Source: Paenibacillus silagei (lineage in GTDB: Bacteria; Bacillota; Bacilli; Paenibacillales; Paenibacillaceae). From it: a DNA stretch of 64,000 bases. Where the stretch lies: NCBI RefSeq assembly GCF_017874735.1, contig NZ_JAGGLV010000028.1, positions 24,818 to 88,817 of the forward strand, given 5' to 3'. The position numbers and the translations under genes are program-made. Positions 42,844 to 52,130 of the stretch are shown here, piece by piece (the stretch's first letter is position 1; each line of letters starts with the position of its first letter). The notes under the pieces were generated by a model, which worked only from the letters and a program-made list of their open reading frames with translations, did no database searches and had not been told where the DNA came from.

Positions 42844-43797
42844 TTATTTGTCCAGCGATTCGCTCCAGTCGTGCACCATCGTGCCTTCCAGGAACTTCTC
42901 GGCATCCATAGCGGCCATACAGCCGGTTCCCGCTGCCGATATCGCTTGACGGTAACGGGTATCCTGTACATCGCCACAGGCGAATACACCCGGGATGTTG
43001 GTCTCGGTGGTACCCGGGTTGACCACAATATAGCCATTCTCATCCGTATTGATCTGCCCGCCCAAGAAGGCTGTGTTCGGTGTGTGTCCAATCGCTACGA
43101 ACACGCCGTCTGCCTCCACCAATTCTGTCAGACCTGTCTCATTGTTAAGCACCGTAAGGCCCTTCACTCCGGTCTCTCCTACCGTTACTTCAACCGGTGT
43201 GCGGTTCAAGGCCCAGGTTACCTTGCTGTTGTCACGCGCCCGGTCCTGCATGATCTTCGAGGCCCGCAGCTCGGGACGGCGGTGAACCAGCGTTACGCTG
43301 GATGCAAAGCGGGTCAGGAAGCTGGCTTCCTCCATGGCGGAGTCTCCGCCGCCGACGACGACAATCTTTTTATTACGGAAAAAGAAGCCGTCACAGGTCG
43401 CACAGGTGCTGACCCCGCGTCCCACATTCTCCTGCTCGCCCGGAATGCCCAGATATCTTGCAGAGGCCCCAGTTGAAATAATAACCGACTCCGCTTCCAG
43501 TACACCCATTCCGTCCACTGTTACCTTAAACGGACGCTGTGAGAAGTCCACCGACTCCACCCAGCCATTCTTGAATTCAGCACCGAAGCGTTCCGCCTGC
43601 TTGCGCATATTGTCCATCAGGTCCGGACCCAGAATCCCTTCAGGGAAGCCTGGAAAGTTCTCCACTTCTGTCGTCGTTGTCAGTTGTCCCCCCGGCTGCA
43701 AGCCTTCAATGATCAGCGGGCTCAGGTTCGCACGCGCCAGATAAATCGCGGCAGTCAGCCCGGCCGGGCCTGTTCCGATTACAATCGTTTTGTACAT
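42844..43797 (-). CDS. trxB: Thioredoxin-disulfide reductase
   Basis: A 317-residue NADPH-dependent FAD enzyme that reduces thioredoxin. The FAD motif is IGTGPAGLTAAIYLARANL (7-25), the redox pair is CATC (Cys132, Cys135), NADPH binds at VVVGGGDSAMEEASFL and the C-terminal FAD motif is GVFACGDVQD. The start ATG 43797 has AAGGAGG eight bases upstream, which excludes the longer open frame to 43953. It lies 46 bp after the TPR gene. Confidence 0.97.
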   Translation of the reverse strand: MYKTIVIGTGPAGLTAAIYLARANLSPLIIEGLQPGGQLTTTTEVENFPGFPEGILGPDLMDNMRKQAERFGAEFKNGWVESVDFSQRPFKVTVDGMGVLEAESVIISTGASARYLGIPGEQENVGRGVSTCATCDGFFFRNKKIVVVGGGDSAMEEASFLTRFASSVTLVHRRPELRASKIMQDRARDNSKVTWALNRTPVEVTVGETGVKGLTVLNNETGLTELVEADGVFVAIGHTPNTAFLGGQINTDENGYIVVNPGTTETNIPGVFACGDVQDTRYRQAISAAGTGCMAAMDAEKFLEGTMVHDWSESLDK

Positions 43798-43843
43798 TAC
43801 ATTGGCCTCCTTACAAGTAGGTGTTCTTACAACAGCAATTGCT

Positions 43844-45292
43844 TCAAATACGGGTAGTGGACGGCGATAAGCCGCCGGTTCCGGGCAGCATCCCCTTGGG
43901 TCCGGGAGCAGCCGCAGGCTCCTGCTCTTCGCCGGGCGAGCCGCCGGCTTCATTCAGGTTCTCCCCGATCAGCCGCTGAAGGCTGAACAATGCCGCCTCC
44001 TGCAGGCGGTCCTCCTGCAGCGGCTCCTGCTCCAGAACTCCGCGCAGTACCTCGGACATCTCCTCGTCCTCAATCCAGCGGAGAGCCTCGGTCACCTGAA
44101 GCTTCGTAGCGGAATCGCCGTAGCGCAGCGCCCAGAAGAACGAGGCGCGCAGCAGCGGATTATTCCGCACTTCTTCAGTGAATCTGCCCGTATTGCCCTT
44201 CCACTGCTTCAGCTGCTCCTGGAAGGGCAGCTGATAGTTATAGCTGACAGCAGGCATAGGCTGTCCTTCTGCCCGGGCCTGCTGGAGCTGGGACAGGAAG
44301 AACGCCGGGACAGCGGAAGCAGGGTCCAGCTTGGCTGCCTGTCTCCAGCAGCGCAGCGCCTCATCATGTTTTCCGCTATTGCTTGCCGCCGCAGCACAGT
44401 AATGATACAGCCCGGCGTCTCCGGCGACCTCCTCGTCCTTCAGCAGACGGCGGAAATGGCTGTAAGCGGCAGCGTGCCGGCCCAGGATACCCATGGTTGT
44501 AGCCATTTTGAATACATGCTCCTGATGGAACGGCACCGTTGCTTCAAGCATACCGAGCAGCGTTTCAAGCTGTTCCTTATCTCCTGCATACTGCAGGAAG
44601 ATGGCCATATTGCACAGAGCGTGCAGATTGCCGGGGTCTTGCTTCAGCACCTCATTCAGACATTCCTTCGCCTTGGCGAACCGGCCCATATAGAAATGAG
44701 CTAGTGCCAGATTATTATGCGCAGCCAAAAAATCCGGGGTACCCGCAGTGATCTCCTCCAGCAGCTCTACAGCCTGAGGGAACTTCCCCTCCTCCAGCAG
44801 ACTACGCGCCCGGTCATGCTCTACGACTCCCTCACGGCTGCGGATACGCACCAGCGGAGCAGGCCGGTTCAGCTCATATTGCAGCAGCTCCATCAGTTCT
44901 TCGGATTCGGTCATGAACTCGCCGTTAGCATCCTCTTCCAAGTAAGTGACCAGCGAACGCTCCGCCTCTTCAAAGCTTTCCATATTGGCGAAGTTATTAG
45001 CCATGTAGAAATGGCATTCCGTCATAGCGGGGTCGATTTTCTCCAGAACATGGATAAGAATCTCGTTAGATGCGGTATAATTGCCCATCTCAGATAATAT
45101 ACCCGCCATATTGCAATGATTCACCGGATTATCCGGCTCATATTCAACAGCTTTGCGAAAATTTCTTAATGCCTTATCATATTGAAAGCGGTCCAGCGAC
45201 CGAACGGCTCTTTCAAAGAAAAAATTGGCATCCAGAGTGACCGGAATGACATTACTGTGCTCCGCGGCATTCTCTGAAGTTCTCTCTATCAT
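43844..45292 (-). CDS. Tetratricopeptide repeat protein
   Basis: A 482-residue helical repeat protein. Repeats with the W/L-G-Y-A-F-A-P pattern are visible from about residue 20 to 350 (for instance ALRNFRKAVEYEPDNPVNHCNMAGILSEMG and LHALCNMAIFLQYAG). The C-terminal 100 residues are acidic and end in a Gly/Pro-rich tail. There is no signal peptide, so it is cytoplasmic and probably a scaffold. ATG 45292 has GGGAGGTG about ten bases upstream. TPR proteins upstream of trxB are common in Paenibacillus-type genomes, but the partner is not known. Confidence 0.85.
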   Translation of the reverse strand: MIERTSENAAEHSNVIPVTLDANFFFERAVRSLDRFQYDKALRNFRKAVEYEPDNPVNHCNMAGILSEMGNYTASNEILIHVLEKIDPAMTECHFYMANNFANMESFEEAERSLVTYLEEDANGEFMTESEELMELLQYELNRPAPLVRIRSREGVVEHDRARSLLEEGKFPQAVELLEEITAGTPDFLAAHNNLALAHFYMGRFAKAKECLNEVLKQDPGNLHALCNMAIFLQYAGDKEQLETLLGMLEATVPFHQEHVFKMATTMGILGRHAAAYSHFRRLLKDEEVAGDAGLYHYCAAAASNSGKHDEALRCWRQAAKLDPASAVPAFFLSQLQQARAEGQPMPAVSYNYQLPFQEQLKQWKGNTGRFTEEVRNNPLLRASFFWALRYGDSATKLQVTEALRWIEDEEMSEVLRGVLEQEPLQEDRLQEAALFSLQRLIGENLNEAGGSPGEEQEPAAAPGPKGMLPGTGGLSPSTTRI

Positions 45293-45441
45293 GGAAGCAA
45301 GGCACCTCCCTTGTTTCAGCTTCCCTAGCCTTACCTGTTCGTTTCCATTTATGGTCTCGGCTGTCTTCTTCACACAGTATACCACATGTGGCAACGAGAT
45401 TCTCAAGTCTCAGAGAGAGAGCTAACGGGAGGGAAAAGCTC

Positions 45442-45475
45442 AAAAAAAGACACGGGAGTTAAATCCCCGCGTCTC
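45442..45475 (-). terminator. Terminator of the his-prs operon
   Basis: Stem AGACGCGGG/CCCGTGTCT with a nine-base loop and seven T on the minus strand. It overlaps the last codons of prs. Confidence 0.85.
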
Positions 45476-46406
45476 TGAACAGCTTATCTATGGAACCGCC
45501 CTCGATGATAATACGCGTGGCCTCAGCCAGCATGGGAGCTACCGAGAGCACTGCGAATCTGCTGGAATGCTCGTCCGGCAGGGCAATCGAATCGGTAATG
45601 ACAATCTCGTCGATATTGGGATGATCCATCCGCTCAAGCGCATCCCCGGAGAACAGTCCGTGCGTAGCACAGACGATACTGTTCCGGGCACCCCGCTCCT
45701 TCAGGCCCTCCACCACATTGACGATTGTGGTTCCGGTATCTATAAGATCCTCTATAATGATTGGCGTCCTGCCTTCCACATCACCAATGACATGCGTAAT
45801 CACCGATTCATTATGCGCCGGACGCTTCTTAATCATGATGGCGAACGGCGAATCCAGCCGGCTGGCCAGCTTCTCCGCCATGGACGCTCGTCCCGCATCC
45901 GGGGAGACCACGACCAGATCGGTAAGCCCCTTCACCTTCAGATAACCGCTGATCAGATCAAGCGCGGTCAGATGATCGACCGGAATATTGAAGAATCCCT
46001 GTATGGCTGCGGCATGCAGATCAATGGTAATTACGCGCGTTGCGCCGGCGGTGGTCAGCACATCGGCGACCATTTTGGCCGAGATCGGTTCACGCGGTGC
46101 AGATTTGCGCTCCTGCCGGGCGTAACCGTAATATGGAACGATAATGTTCACCGTTCTGGCCGATGCACGCTTGGCGGCATCAATCATGACCAGCAGCTCT
46201 ACAAACAGCTCGTTAATCGGATGAGCCAGGGATTGCACCAAAAATACGTCGCAGTTCCGGATGCTCTCTTCATAATGCACATAAATCTCGCCGCTTTTGA
46301 AACGGGTCAGCTTGATCTGGCCAAGCGGCGCACCAAGGCGCTCCGCAATATCAGCGGCAAGCTTCGGATTCGACGAACCGGAAAAAATCCGTAATTGATG
46401 ATGCAT
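45459..46406 (-). CDS. prs: Ribose-phosphate pyrophosphokinase
   Basis: Makes phosphoribosyl pyrophosphate, the substrate of HisG, from ribose 5-phosphate and ATP. The 315-residue enzyme has the PRPP-binding signature VVSPDAGRASMAEKLA and IIEDLIDTGTTI, and the flexible catalytic region GARNSIVCATHGLFSG. AGGAGGG precedes ATG 46406. Its place at the end of the his operon makes sense because histidine synthesis consumes PRPP. A second prs gene near gcaD is usual in Firmicutes, so this may be a dedicated extra copy. Confidence 0.94.
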   Translation of the reverse strand: MHHQLRIFSGSSNPKLAADIAERLGAPLGQIKLTRFKSGEIYVHYEESIRNCDVFLVQSLAHPINELFVELLVMIDAAKRASARTVNIIVPYYGYARQERKSAPREPISAKMVADVLTTAGATRVITIDLHAAAIQGFFNIPVDHLTALDLISGYLKVKGLTDLVVVSPDAGRASMAEKLASRLDSPFAIMIKKRPAHNESVITHVIGDVEGRTPIIIEDLIDTGTTIVNVVEGLKERGARNSIVCATHGLFSGDALERMDHPNIDEIVITDSIALPDEHSSRFAVLSVAPMLAEATRIIIEGGSIDKLFRDAGI

Positions 46407-46429
46407 AGTACCCTCCTGGGATTATAAAT

Positions 46430-47257
46430 TTATACGTTGAACGGAACAGATGTACGGCGGCGTCCTTCAAAGACGGCCAGTTCGCGGAAGCCGGTGCGCC
46501 AGAGCATGTCCCGGGCCTCTGTTAAGCCGTCTCCCAGCTTCTTGGGATCATGCGCATCAGAGCCAACCGTGAGCGGAATGCCCAGCGCAAGCGCCTGGAC
46601 GAGCACATGCTCTGCCGGGAACATCTCGGCGCACGGCTTGGACAGCCCGGAAGCGTTCAGCTCCATCGCGATGCCGCTGCGGGCAATGACCTTCAGCGTA
46701 TCCAGCTCAAGCTTCTTAGCCTCCGCCAGGTCCTCCGGCGTCCGGGGTCCGTAACCGAACCTTTTGATGACGTCCATATGTCCTATAATATCATATAATC
46801 CTGATAACGCCGACTTCTGTACAGCATCATAATAGCGGCGGTATACCGCCATGACATCCTGGCCTTCCCAGCCATGGGTCTGCCGGTGGTCGGTAATATC
46901 CCATTCTCCCAGGAAATGCACCGAGCCAATCAGATAATCCCACGGATACGGTGCCAAAAGCTCGCGGATCTGCTCCTCATATCCCTCAATATAATCCGCC
47001 TCCAGCCCGACCCGCAGCTCAATCGTGCCCCGGTAGCGCTCCTTCAGCGTAAGGCATTCCTCCACATATCGCGGAAGCTCCGCAAGAGGCATAGCCATCT
47101 CGGGATAGTAGTGGTCCGGGTCGACATGGATCAGCGGCAGATGATCCGACAGCCCAAGCTGCTCAAGACCCAGAGCGATGCCCCGCTGCACATACTCCTC
47201 CAGCTTCCCGACCGCATGGCCGCAGCGTTCATGATGGGTATGATAATCGATGTGCAT
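46430..47257 (-). CDS. hisJ: PHP-type histidinol-phosphatase
   Basis: Removes phosphate from histidinol phosphate, the step before HisD. The 275-residue PHP fold shows metal ligands in HTHHERCGHA (N-terminus), LSDHLPL, IGSVHFLG, IGHMDV and the C-terminal VGSDAHDPKKLG. This is the Firmicute alternative to the HisB-N phosphatase. It follows hisIE by 14 bp and precedes prs by 23 bp in the his operon. The length fits the family (about 268). Confidence 0.92.
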   Translation of the reverse strand: MHIDYHTHHERCGHAVGKLEEYVQRGIALGLEQLGLSDHLPLIHVDPDHYYPEMAMPLAELPRYVEECLTLKERYRGTIELRVGLEADYIEGYEEQIRELLAPYPWDYLIGSVHFLGEWDITDHRQTHGWEGQDVMAVYRRYYDAVQKSALSGLYDIIGHMDVIKRFGYGPRTPEDLAEAKKLELDTLKVIARSGIAMELNASGLSKPCAEMFPAEHVLVQALALGIPLTVGSDAHDPKKLGDGLTEARDMLWRTGFRELAVFEGRRRTSVPFNV

Positions 47258-47271
47258 GCTGAAGTGCCCTC

Positions 47272-47991
47272 CTAGTCCCGCCGCGGCCGTTCATGGCGGG
47301 CGCTCAGCTCTTCCAGAATCTCATCCAGCGGAAGCTTGCGCTCCTGCAGCAGCACCAGCAGGTGATAGATCAGATCGCTGACCTCCAGGCGCAGCTCGGC
47401 ATTATCTTTGTTTTTGGCGGCAATGATCGTCTCGGAGGCTTCCTCACCGACCTTCTTCAAGATCTTGTCCACGCCCTTGTCGAACAGATAGGTCGTATAC
47501 GCCCCCTCAGGACGGTTCACCTCACGCTCGGCAATCACACGCTCCAGCTCCCCGAGTACCGCAAACCGGCCGCTCTCTGCTTCAGCAGCATTCACGGCAG
47601 CCCCGGCAGTATCAGTTACAGTTGCCGGTGAATCGAGCGGAATCTCGCGGAAGAAGCAGCTGTTCTCCCCGGTATGGCAGGCCGGACCCTCCGGCACTAC
47701 CTTCACCAGCAGCGTATCGCTGTCACAGTCGTAATGGATCGAGGTGATCGCCTGCGTATTGCCGGACGTCCCCCCCTTATGCCACAGCTCGCTGCGTGAA
47801 CGGCTCCAGAACCAGGTCTGGCCGCTCGTAAGTGAGCGCTGCAGCGATTCAGGATTCATATAGGCGAACATTAATACCTCCAGGGTGCGCGCATCCTGAA
47901 TGACTGCAGGCAGCAGGCCCGCTTCATTCCAGCGGATGCCGGACACTGCCTCCTGCTGGCTTAGTGCGATATCCTTCTTGTCCTCGCTCAT
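47272..47991 (-). CDS. hisI: Bifunctional phosphoribosyl-AMP cyclohydrolase / phosphoribosyl-ATP pyrophosphatase
   Basis: Fused HisIE for two successive early steps of histidine synthesis. The HisI domain (about 15-125) has WFWSRSRSELWHKGGTSGN, the DCDSDT metal motif and HTGENSCFF. The HisE domain (about 145-239) has PEGAYTTYLFDKGVDKILKKVGEEASETIIAAKN and LIYHLLVLL. ATG 47991 overlaps the hisF stop by four bases. Confidence 0.96.
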   Translation of the reverse strand: MSEDKKDIALSQQEAVSGIRWNEAGLLPAVIQDARTLEVLMFAYMNPESLQRSLTSGQTWFWSRSRSELWHKGGTSGNTQAITSIHYDCDSDTLLVKVVPEGPACHTGENSCFFREIPLDSPATVTDTAGAAVNAAEAESGRFAVLGELERVIAEREVNRPEGAYTTYLFDKGVDKILKKVGEEASETIIAAKNKDNAELRLEVSDLIYHLLVLLQERKLPLDEILEELSARHERPRRD

Positions 47992-48746
47992 CGGATCTCT
48001 ACTCCTCTTTGCTTCAGATCAGCCTTCAGATCATGAATAGCAATCTCTTTATAGTGAAAAATGGTTGCCGCAAGTCCGGCATCTGCCCGGCCTTCCGTAA
48101 ATACATCATAGAAATGCTCAATTTTCCCGGCCCCGCCGGAAGCAATGACAGGAATACTCAGCAGGCCGCTGACCGCCGCCGTCAGCTTCAGGTCGAAGCC
48201 GTCCTTGGTCCCGTCCGCGTCCATACTTGTAAGCAGAATCTCGCCGGCCCCCAGCCGCTCCGCTTCCTTGGCCCAGTTCAAGGCCCGGATACCCGTGGGC
48301 GTACGTCCGCCGTGCGTATACACTTCCCATTCGCCCCAAGCCTCATTATATTTGGCATCCATCGCCACTACAATGCACTGGGAGCCGAAGTGACGGGCCC
48401 CTTCCAAAATCAGCTGAGGGTTATTTACAGCGGCCGTGTTAATGCCGATCTTGTCCGCTCCGGCACGCAGAATCCGCTTCATATCATCAGGGGTCGAGAT
48501 GCCCCCGCCGACCGTGAAGGGAATGGCAATCTCACCCGCCGTCTGCCGCACCACTTCAATCATGGTCGCCCTGCCTTCCACAGAAGCGGAAATATCGAGG
48601 AATACCAGCTCATCCGCTCCCTCACGGTCGTACAGCGCCGCAAGCTCCACCGGATCTCCGGCATCGCGCAGATTCACAAAATTCACGCCTTTTACCACAC
48701 GCCCGTCCTTCACATCCAGACAGGGAATAATCCGTTTCGCCAACAT
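47988..48746 (-). CDS. hisF: Imidazole glycerol phosphate synthase subunit HisF
   Basis: The cyclase barrel that partners HisH and makes imidazole glycerol phosphate and AICAR. The 252-residue protein has KRIIPCLDVKDGRVVKGVNF, FLDISAS, GGGISTPDD, TSMDADGTKDGFD (catalytic Asp) and IASGGAG. GGAGGGG precedes ATG 48746; the longer open frame to 48854 runs into hisA. The normal family length supports this start. Confidence 0.97.
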   Translation of the reverse strand: MLAKRIIPCLDVKDGRVVKGVNFVNLRDAGDPVELAALYDREGADELVFLDISASVEGRATMIEVVRQTAGEIAIPFTVGGGISTPDDMKRILRAGADKIGINTAAVNNPQLILEGARHFGSQCIVVAMDAKYNEAWGEWEVYTHGGRTPTGIRALNWAKEAERLGAGEILLTSMDADGTKDGFDLKLTAAVSGLLSIPVIASGGAGKIEHFYDVFTEGRADAGLAATIFHYKEIAIHDLKADLKQRGVEIR

Positions 48747-48771
48747 GCCAAGACCCCTCCTTAGTATAGAC

Positions 48772-49521
48772 TTACCGCAATCCGGAGGATTGGCCCAGGG
48801 TCTGCAGCGCTTCACCCAGATTAATATTGCCGGTATACAGCGCCTTGCCCACAATCGCCCCGTCGATTCCGCTGCCGCTATGTACGTTCAGGCGCTGCAG
48901 ATCATTAAGGCTGGTCACGCCGCCGGAAGCGATTACGCTGCGGCCGCTTGCTTTAGCCATAGAGAGAATGCCTTCCACGTTCGGCCCCTGCATCATCCCG
49001 TCACGGGAGATATCGGTATAGATGAAGGTCTCGGCACCTTTGGCGGCCAGCTCTCTGGCCAGATCTTCCGCGCGGACCTCAGATGTATTAAGCCAGCCGT
49101 GCGTAGCCACATAGCCGTTGCGGGCATCGATGCCGATGGCAACTTTGTCGCCGTATTTGGCAAGAACCGCTTCTGTAAAAGCCTGATCATTAATGGCCGC
49201 CGTTCCGATAATCACCCGGCTGACGCCAAGGCCCAGCAGCTTCTCGACATCGGCAAGAGTACGGAGACCTCCGCCGACCTGTACAGGAACATTCGCATGC
49301 TTAGCAATAGTTCCAATGATGGCATCATTCACGGGGCAGCCTGCTTTGGCTCCGTCCAGATCCACCAGATGGATATACTGCCCGCCCTGCTCTTCCCATG
49401 ACTTAGCTACCTCTACCGGACTGTCGTTATAGATCGTCTCTTGGGCATAATCACCCTGCTGCAGCCGGACACACTTGCCGTCCCGGATATCAATGGCCGG
49501 ATATAGGATAAAAGAAGACAT
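48772..49521 (-). CDS. hisA: ProFAR isomerase HisA
   Basis: Amadori rearrangement of ProFAR to PRFAR by a 249-residue TIM barrel. YPAIDIRDGKCVRLQQGDY contains catalytic Asp at about 10, and the second catalytic Asp lies in YTDISRDGM. Phosphate-binding motifs GGGLR and IASGGV are present. It lies between hisH and hisF in the operon. Confidence 0.97.
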   Translation of the reverse strand: MSSFILYPAIDIRDGKCVRLQQGDYAQETIYNDSPVEVAKSWEEQGGQYIHLVDLDGAKAGCPVNDAIIGTIAKHANVPVQVGGGLRTLADVEKLLGLGVSRVIIGTAAINDQAFTEAVLAKYGDKVAIGIDARNGYVATHGWLNTSEVRAEDLARELAAKGAETFIYTDISRDGMMQGPNVEGILSMAKASGRSVIASGGVTSLNDLQRLNVHSGSGIDGAIVGKALYTGNINLGEALQTLGQSSGLR

Positions 49522-49563
49522 GAATACTCCCCGCTTTCATTGCAAATTAGTGATTCAGGCAGG

Positions 49564-50184
49564 CTAAGCCTGCTGTGCCTGGAGCCTCAGGAAATTACCC
49601 AGCAGCTTGACGCCAAGCTCCCCGCTCTTCTCCGGGTGGAACTGCATGCCGTAGACGTTGCCGCGCCCCACGATAGCCGTTACCGGATGTCCATAGTCTG
49701 TGACGGCCAGCAGATCGCTGTCCGCCGCGAGTGCATGATAGGAGTGCACAAAGTACACATGCCCCTCCGTCAGGCCGGCCAGCAGCGGACTCTCCGGCTG
49801 GCGGAAGCTCAGCTTGTTCCAGCCCATATGCGGCACCTTGTAGCCGTCCCGGGGGGCGAAGCGCACCACTGCGCCGGGCAGAAGCCCCAGCCCCTTATGC
49901 TCGCCATGCTCCTCGCTGCTGCTGAATAGCAGCTGCATTCCGAGGCAGATGCCCAGCACCGGCTGGCCCGCTGACGCTGCGGCCCGGACGACATCATCCA
50001 TTCCGCTCTCCCGTAAGTGCTCCATCGCATCGCCAAAGGCACCGACTCCCGGCAGAATGACACTGTCTGCCGCCAGGATCTCGGCGGCATCCGAGGTTAC
50101 AAGACTCGTATACCCCAGCCGCTCTACGGCCTTGCTGACACTGTGCAGGTTGCCCATGCCGTAATCGACGATTGCAACGGCCAT
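49564..50184 (-). CDS. hisH: Imidazole glycerol phosphate synthase subunit HisH
   Basis: Class I glutaminase that supplies ammonia to HisF. The 206-residue protein has the oxyanion strand PGVGAFGD, nucleophile Cys80 in LGICLGMQLLF and the catalytic His-Glu in MQFHPEKSG. It starts one base after the hisB stop, so translation is coupled. The length is typical. Confidence 0.97.
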   Translation of the reverse strand: MAVAIVDYGMGNLHSVSKAVERLGYTSLVTSDAAEILAADSVILPGVGAFGDAMEHLRESGMDDVVRAAASAGQPVLGICLGMQLLFSSSEEHGEHKGLGLLPGAVVRFAPRDGYKVPHMGWNKLSFRQPESPLLAGLTEGHVYFVHSYHALAADSDLLAVTDYGHPVTAIVGRGNVYGMQFHPEKSGELGVKLLGNFLRLQAQQA

Positions 50185-50185
50185 C

Positions 50186-50797
50186 CTACAGCACTCCCTT
50201 CGTTGAAGGCACGCCCTTCACCCGGGGATCTACGATAGTCGCTTCGTCCAGTGCCCGTCCCAGCGCCTTGAATACCGCTTCAATCATGTGGTGGGTGTTG
50301 AACCCGTAGTGCACGATGACATGCAGTGTAATTCTGGCTTCCAGCGCGAATTTCCAGAGGAATTCTTGAACCAGCTCTGTTGAGAAGCTGCCCACCTGCT
50401 GGGAAGGATACTCCGCCCGGTATTCAAAGTGCGGCCGGTTGCTGACATCAATGACTACCTGAGCCAGTGCCTCATCCATTGGGACAAAGACACTTGCGTA
50501 ACGCTTGATGCCTTTTTTGTCGCCAAGCGCTTCCCGCAATGCCTGTCCCAGACAGATGCCGATATCCTCCACTGTGTGGTGATCGTCGATATCGATGTCG
50601 CCCCGCGCCTGCACACTCAGGTCAAACTGTCCATGCTGCGTGAACAGATCCAGCATATGATTCAGAAACGGTACATCGGTCTCCAGTTCGGAGACCCCGC
50701 TGCCGTCCACGGCAAAGGTTAGCTTGATGTCCGTTTCATTGGTTGTACGGCTAAGTCCGGCCTTACGCAGCGCCAGTTCGTTGTTATTGTTCTCCAT
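50186..50797 (-). CDS. hisB: Imidazoleglycerol-phosphate dehydratase HisB
   Basis: Dehydrates imidazole glycerol phosphate, a Mn enzyme. The 203-residue protein has FLNHMLDLFTQHG, IDDHHTVEDIGI and, near the end, IVHYGFNTHHMIEAVFKA, which carry the metal-binding His/Glu. It lacks the N-terminal phosphatase domain of enteric HisB, fitting the separate HisJ phosphatase here. ATG 50797 has GGAG six bases upstream and overlaps the end of hisD by 14 bases; GTG 50809 is an alternative. Confidence 0.96.
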   Translation of the reverse strand: MENNNNELALRKAGLSRTTNETDIKLTFAVDGSGVSELETDVPFLNHMLDLFTQHGQFDLSVQARGDIDIDDHHTVEDIGICLGQALREALGDKKGIKRYASVFVPMDEALAQVVIDVSNRPHFEYRAEYPSQQVGSFSTELVQEFLWKFALEARITLHVIVHYGFNTHHMIEAVFKALGRALDEATIVDPRVKGVPSTKGVL

Positions 50798-52094
50798 TTG
50801 TGTCTCCACCTTTCGCTTCGTTCGTAAGCCGGATTTCTATCGCGCGTGCATGGCCTTCCAGTCCTTCACGCCGGGCAAGCTCCATAATCGCCGCCCCGTC
50901 GCGCAGCAGTGCTTCCTTGCTGTAATAGATCAGGCTGGACTTCTTGATGAAGTCATCCACATCTACAGGCGAGGAGAACCGTGCTGTGCCATTCGTCGGT
51001 ATAATATGGTTCGGTCCGGCGAAGTAGTCGCCGACCGGCTCCGAGCTGTACGGCCCGAGGAAGATCGCACCGGCGTTCTCTATTGCGCCGGTCAGCCCCA
51101 TCGGGTCTTTCACCACAATCTCCAGATGCTCCGGCGCGAGCCGGTTCACCACGGAGATGCCCTCCTCAAGCGAGTCTACGACGATAATCGCGCCGTAGTT
51201 CTCGACCGAGGCCCGCGCGATTTGCTCGCGCGGCAATGCCTTCAGCTGCCGCTCAACCTCGGCAGCCACCGCCTCCGCGAGACGCTGCGACGGCGTCACG
51301 AGGATCGCCGACGCCATCTCGTCGTGCTCGGCCTGCGAGAGCAGGTCGGCCGCGATGTAGGCGGCCTCAGCGGTATCGTCGGCGAGCACGACGATCTCGC
51401 TCGGTCCGGCGATGCTGTCGATGTCGACAGCGCCGTAGACCTCGCGCTTGGCCAGGGCCACGTAGATGTTCCCTGGCCCGCAGATCTTGTCGACCGGCAC
51501 GATCGATTCCGTGCCGAAGGCGAGGGCGGCGATGGCCTGCGCGCCGCCTACGCGGTAGATCTCATGTACGCCCGCTTCAGCGGCGGCCACGAGAATATAA
51601 GGATCAATACCTTCAGAGCCGCCCGTCGAAGGCGGCGTCACCATCACGATCTCCGGCACCCCGGCGATCTGTGCCGGTATCACGTTCATCAGCACCGAGG
51701 ACGGGTAGGCCGCCTTGCCGCCGGGAACATAGACGCCCACGCGCTTCAGCGGGCGGATGATCTGGCCGAGGATCGTGCCGTCCGGCTGCAGATCCATCCA
51801 GGAATTGCGTTTCTGCCGCGCATGGAACGCACGGATATTCACGGCTGCTGCGCGAATTGCCGTCACGAAGGACTCCTCTACCCGGCCGTAGGCGGCCTCA
51901 AGCTCCTCCGGCGTTACGCGCAGCTGCGCTGGCGTCAGTACAGCGCCGTCGAAGCGCTCCGTATACCGGAGCAGCGCCGCGTCGCCTTCCCGCTTGATAT
52001 CGGCCACGATTTCACGTACGGCCTTGTTCTGCTCCGGCGTGCCGTATTCCACCTCACGCTGCAGTTTAAATTCCTTACTGGACTGGATCTTCAC
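50784..52094 (-). CDS. hisD: Histidinol dehydrogenase
   Basis: Zn-dependent, four-electron oxidation of histidinol to histidine. The 436-residue enzyme has VPGGKAAYPSSVLMNVIPA, the NAD region CGPGNIYVALAKREVYG, IDSIAGPSEIVVLAD, and the zinc ligands around LLSQAEHDEMA and the C-terminal GPNHIIPT. The start is GTG 52094 with AGGGGGAAG upstream. The middle of the gene is GC-rich compared with its neighbours. Confidence 0.96.
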   Translation of the reverse strand: MKIQSSKEFKLQREVEYGTPEQNKAVREIVADIKREGDAALLRYTERFDGAVLTPAQLRVTPEELEAAYGRVEESFVTAIRAAAVNIRAFHARQKRNSWMDLQPDGTILGQIIRPLKRVGVYVPGGKAAYPSSVLMNVIPAQIAGVPEIVMVTPPSTGGSEGIDPYILVAAAEAGVHEIYRVGGAQAIAALAFGTESIVPVDKICGPGNIYVALAKREVYGAVDIDSIAGPSEIVVLADDTAEAAYIAADLLSQAEHDEMASAILVTPSQRLAEAVAAEVERQLKALPREQIARASVENYGAIIVVDSLEEGISVVNRLAPEHLEIVVKDPMGLTGAIENAGAIFLGPYSSEPVGDYFAGPNHIIPTNGTARFSSPVDVDDFIKKSSLIYYSKEALLRDGAAIMELARREGLEGHARAIEIRLTNEAKGGDTNGEQ

Positions 52095-52130
52095 CGCCGC
52101 TTCCCCCTTGAGCTTATAGTTTTGCTTATA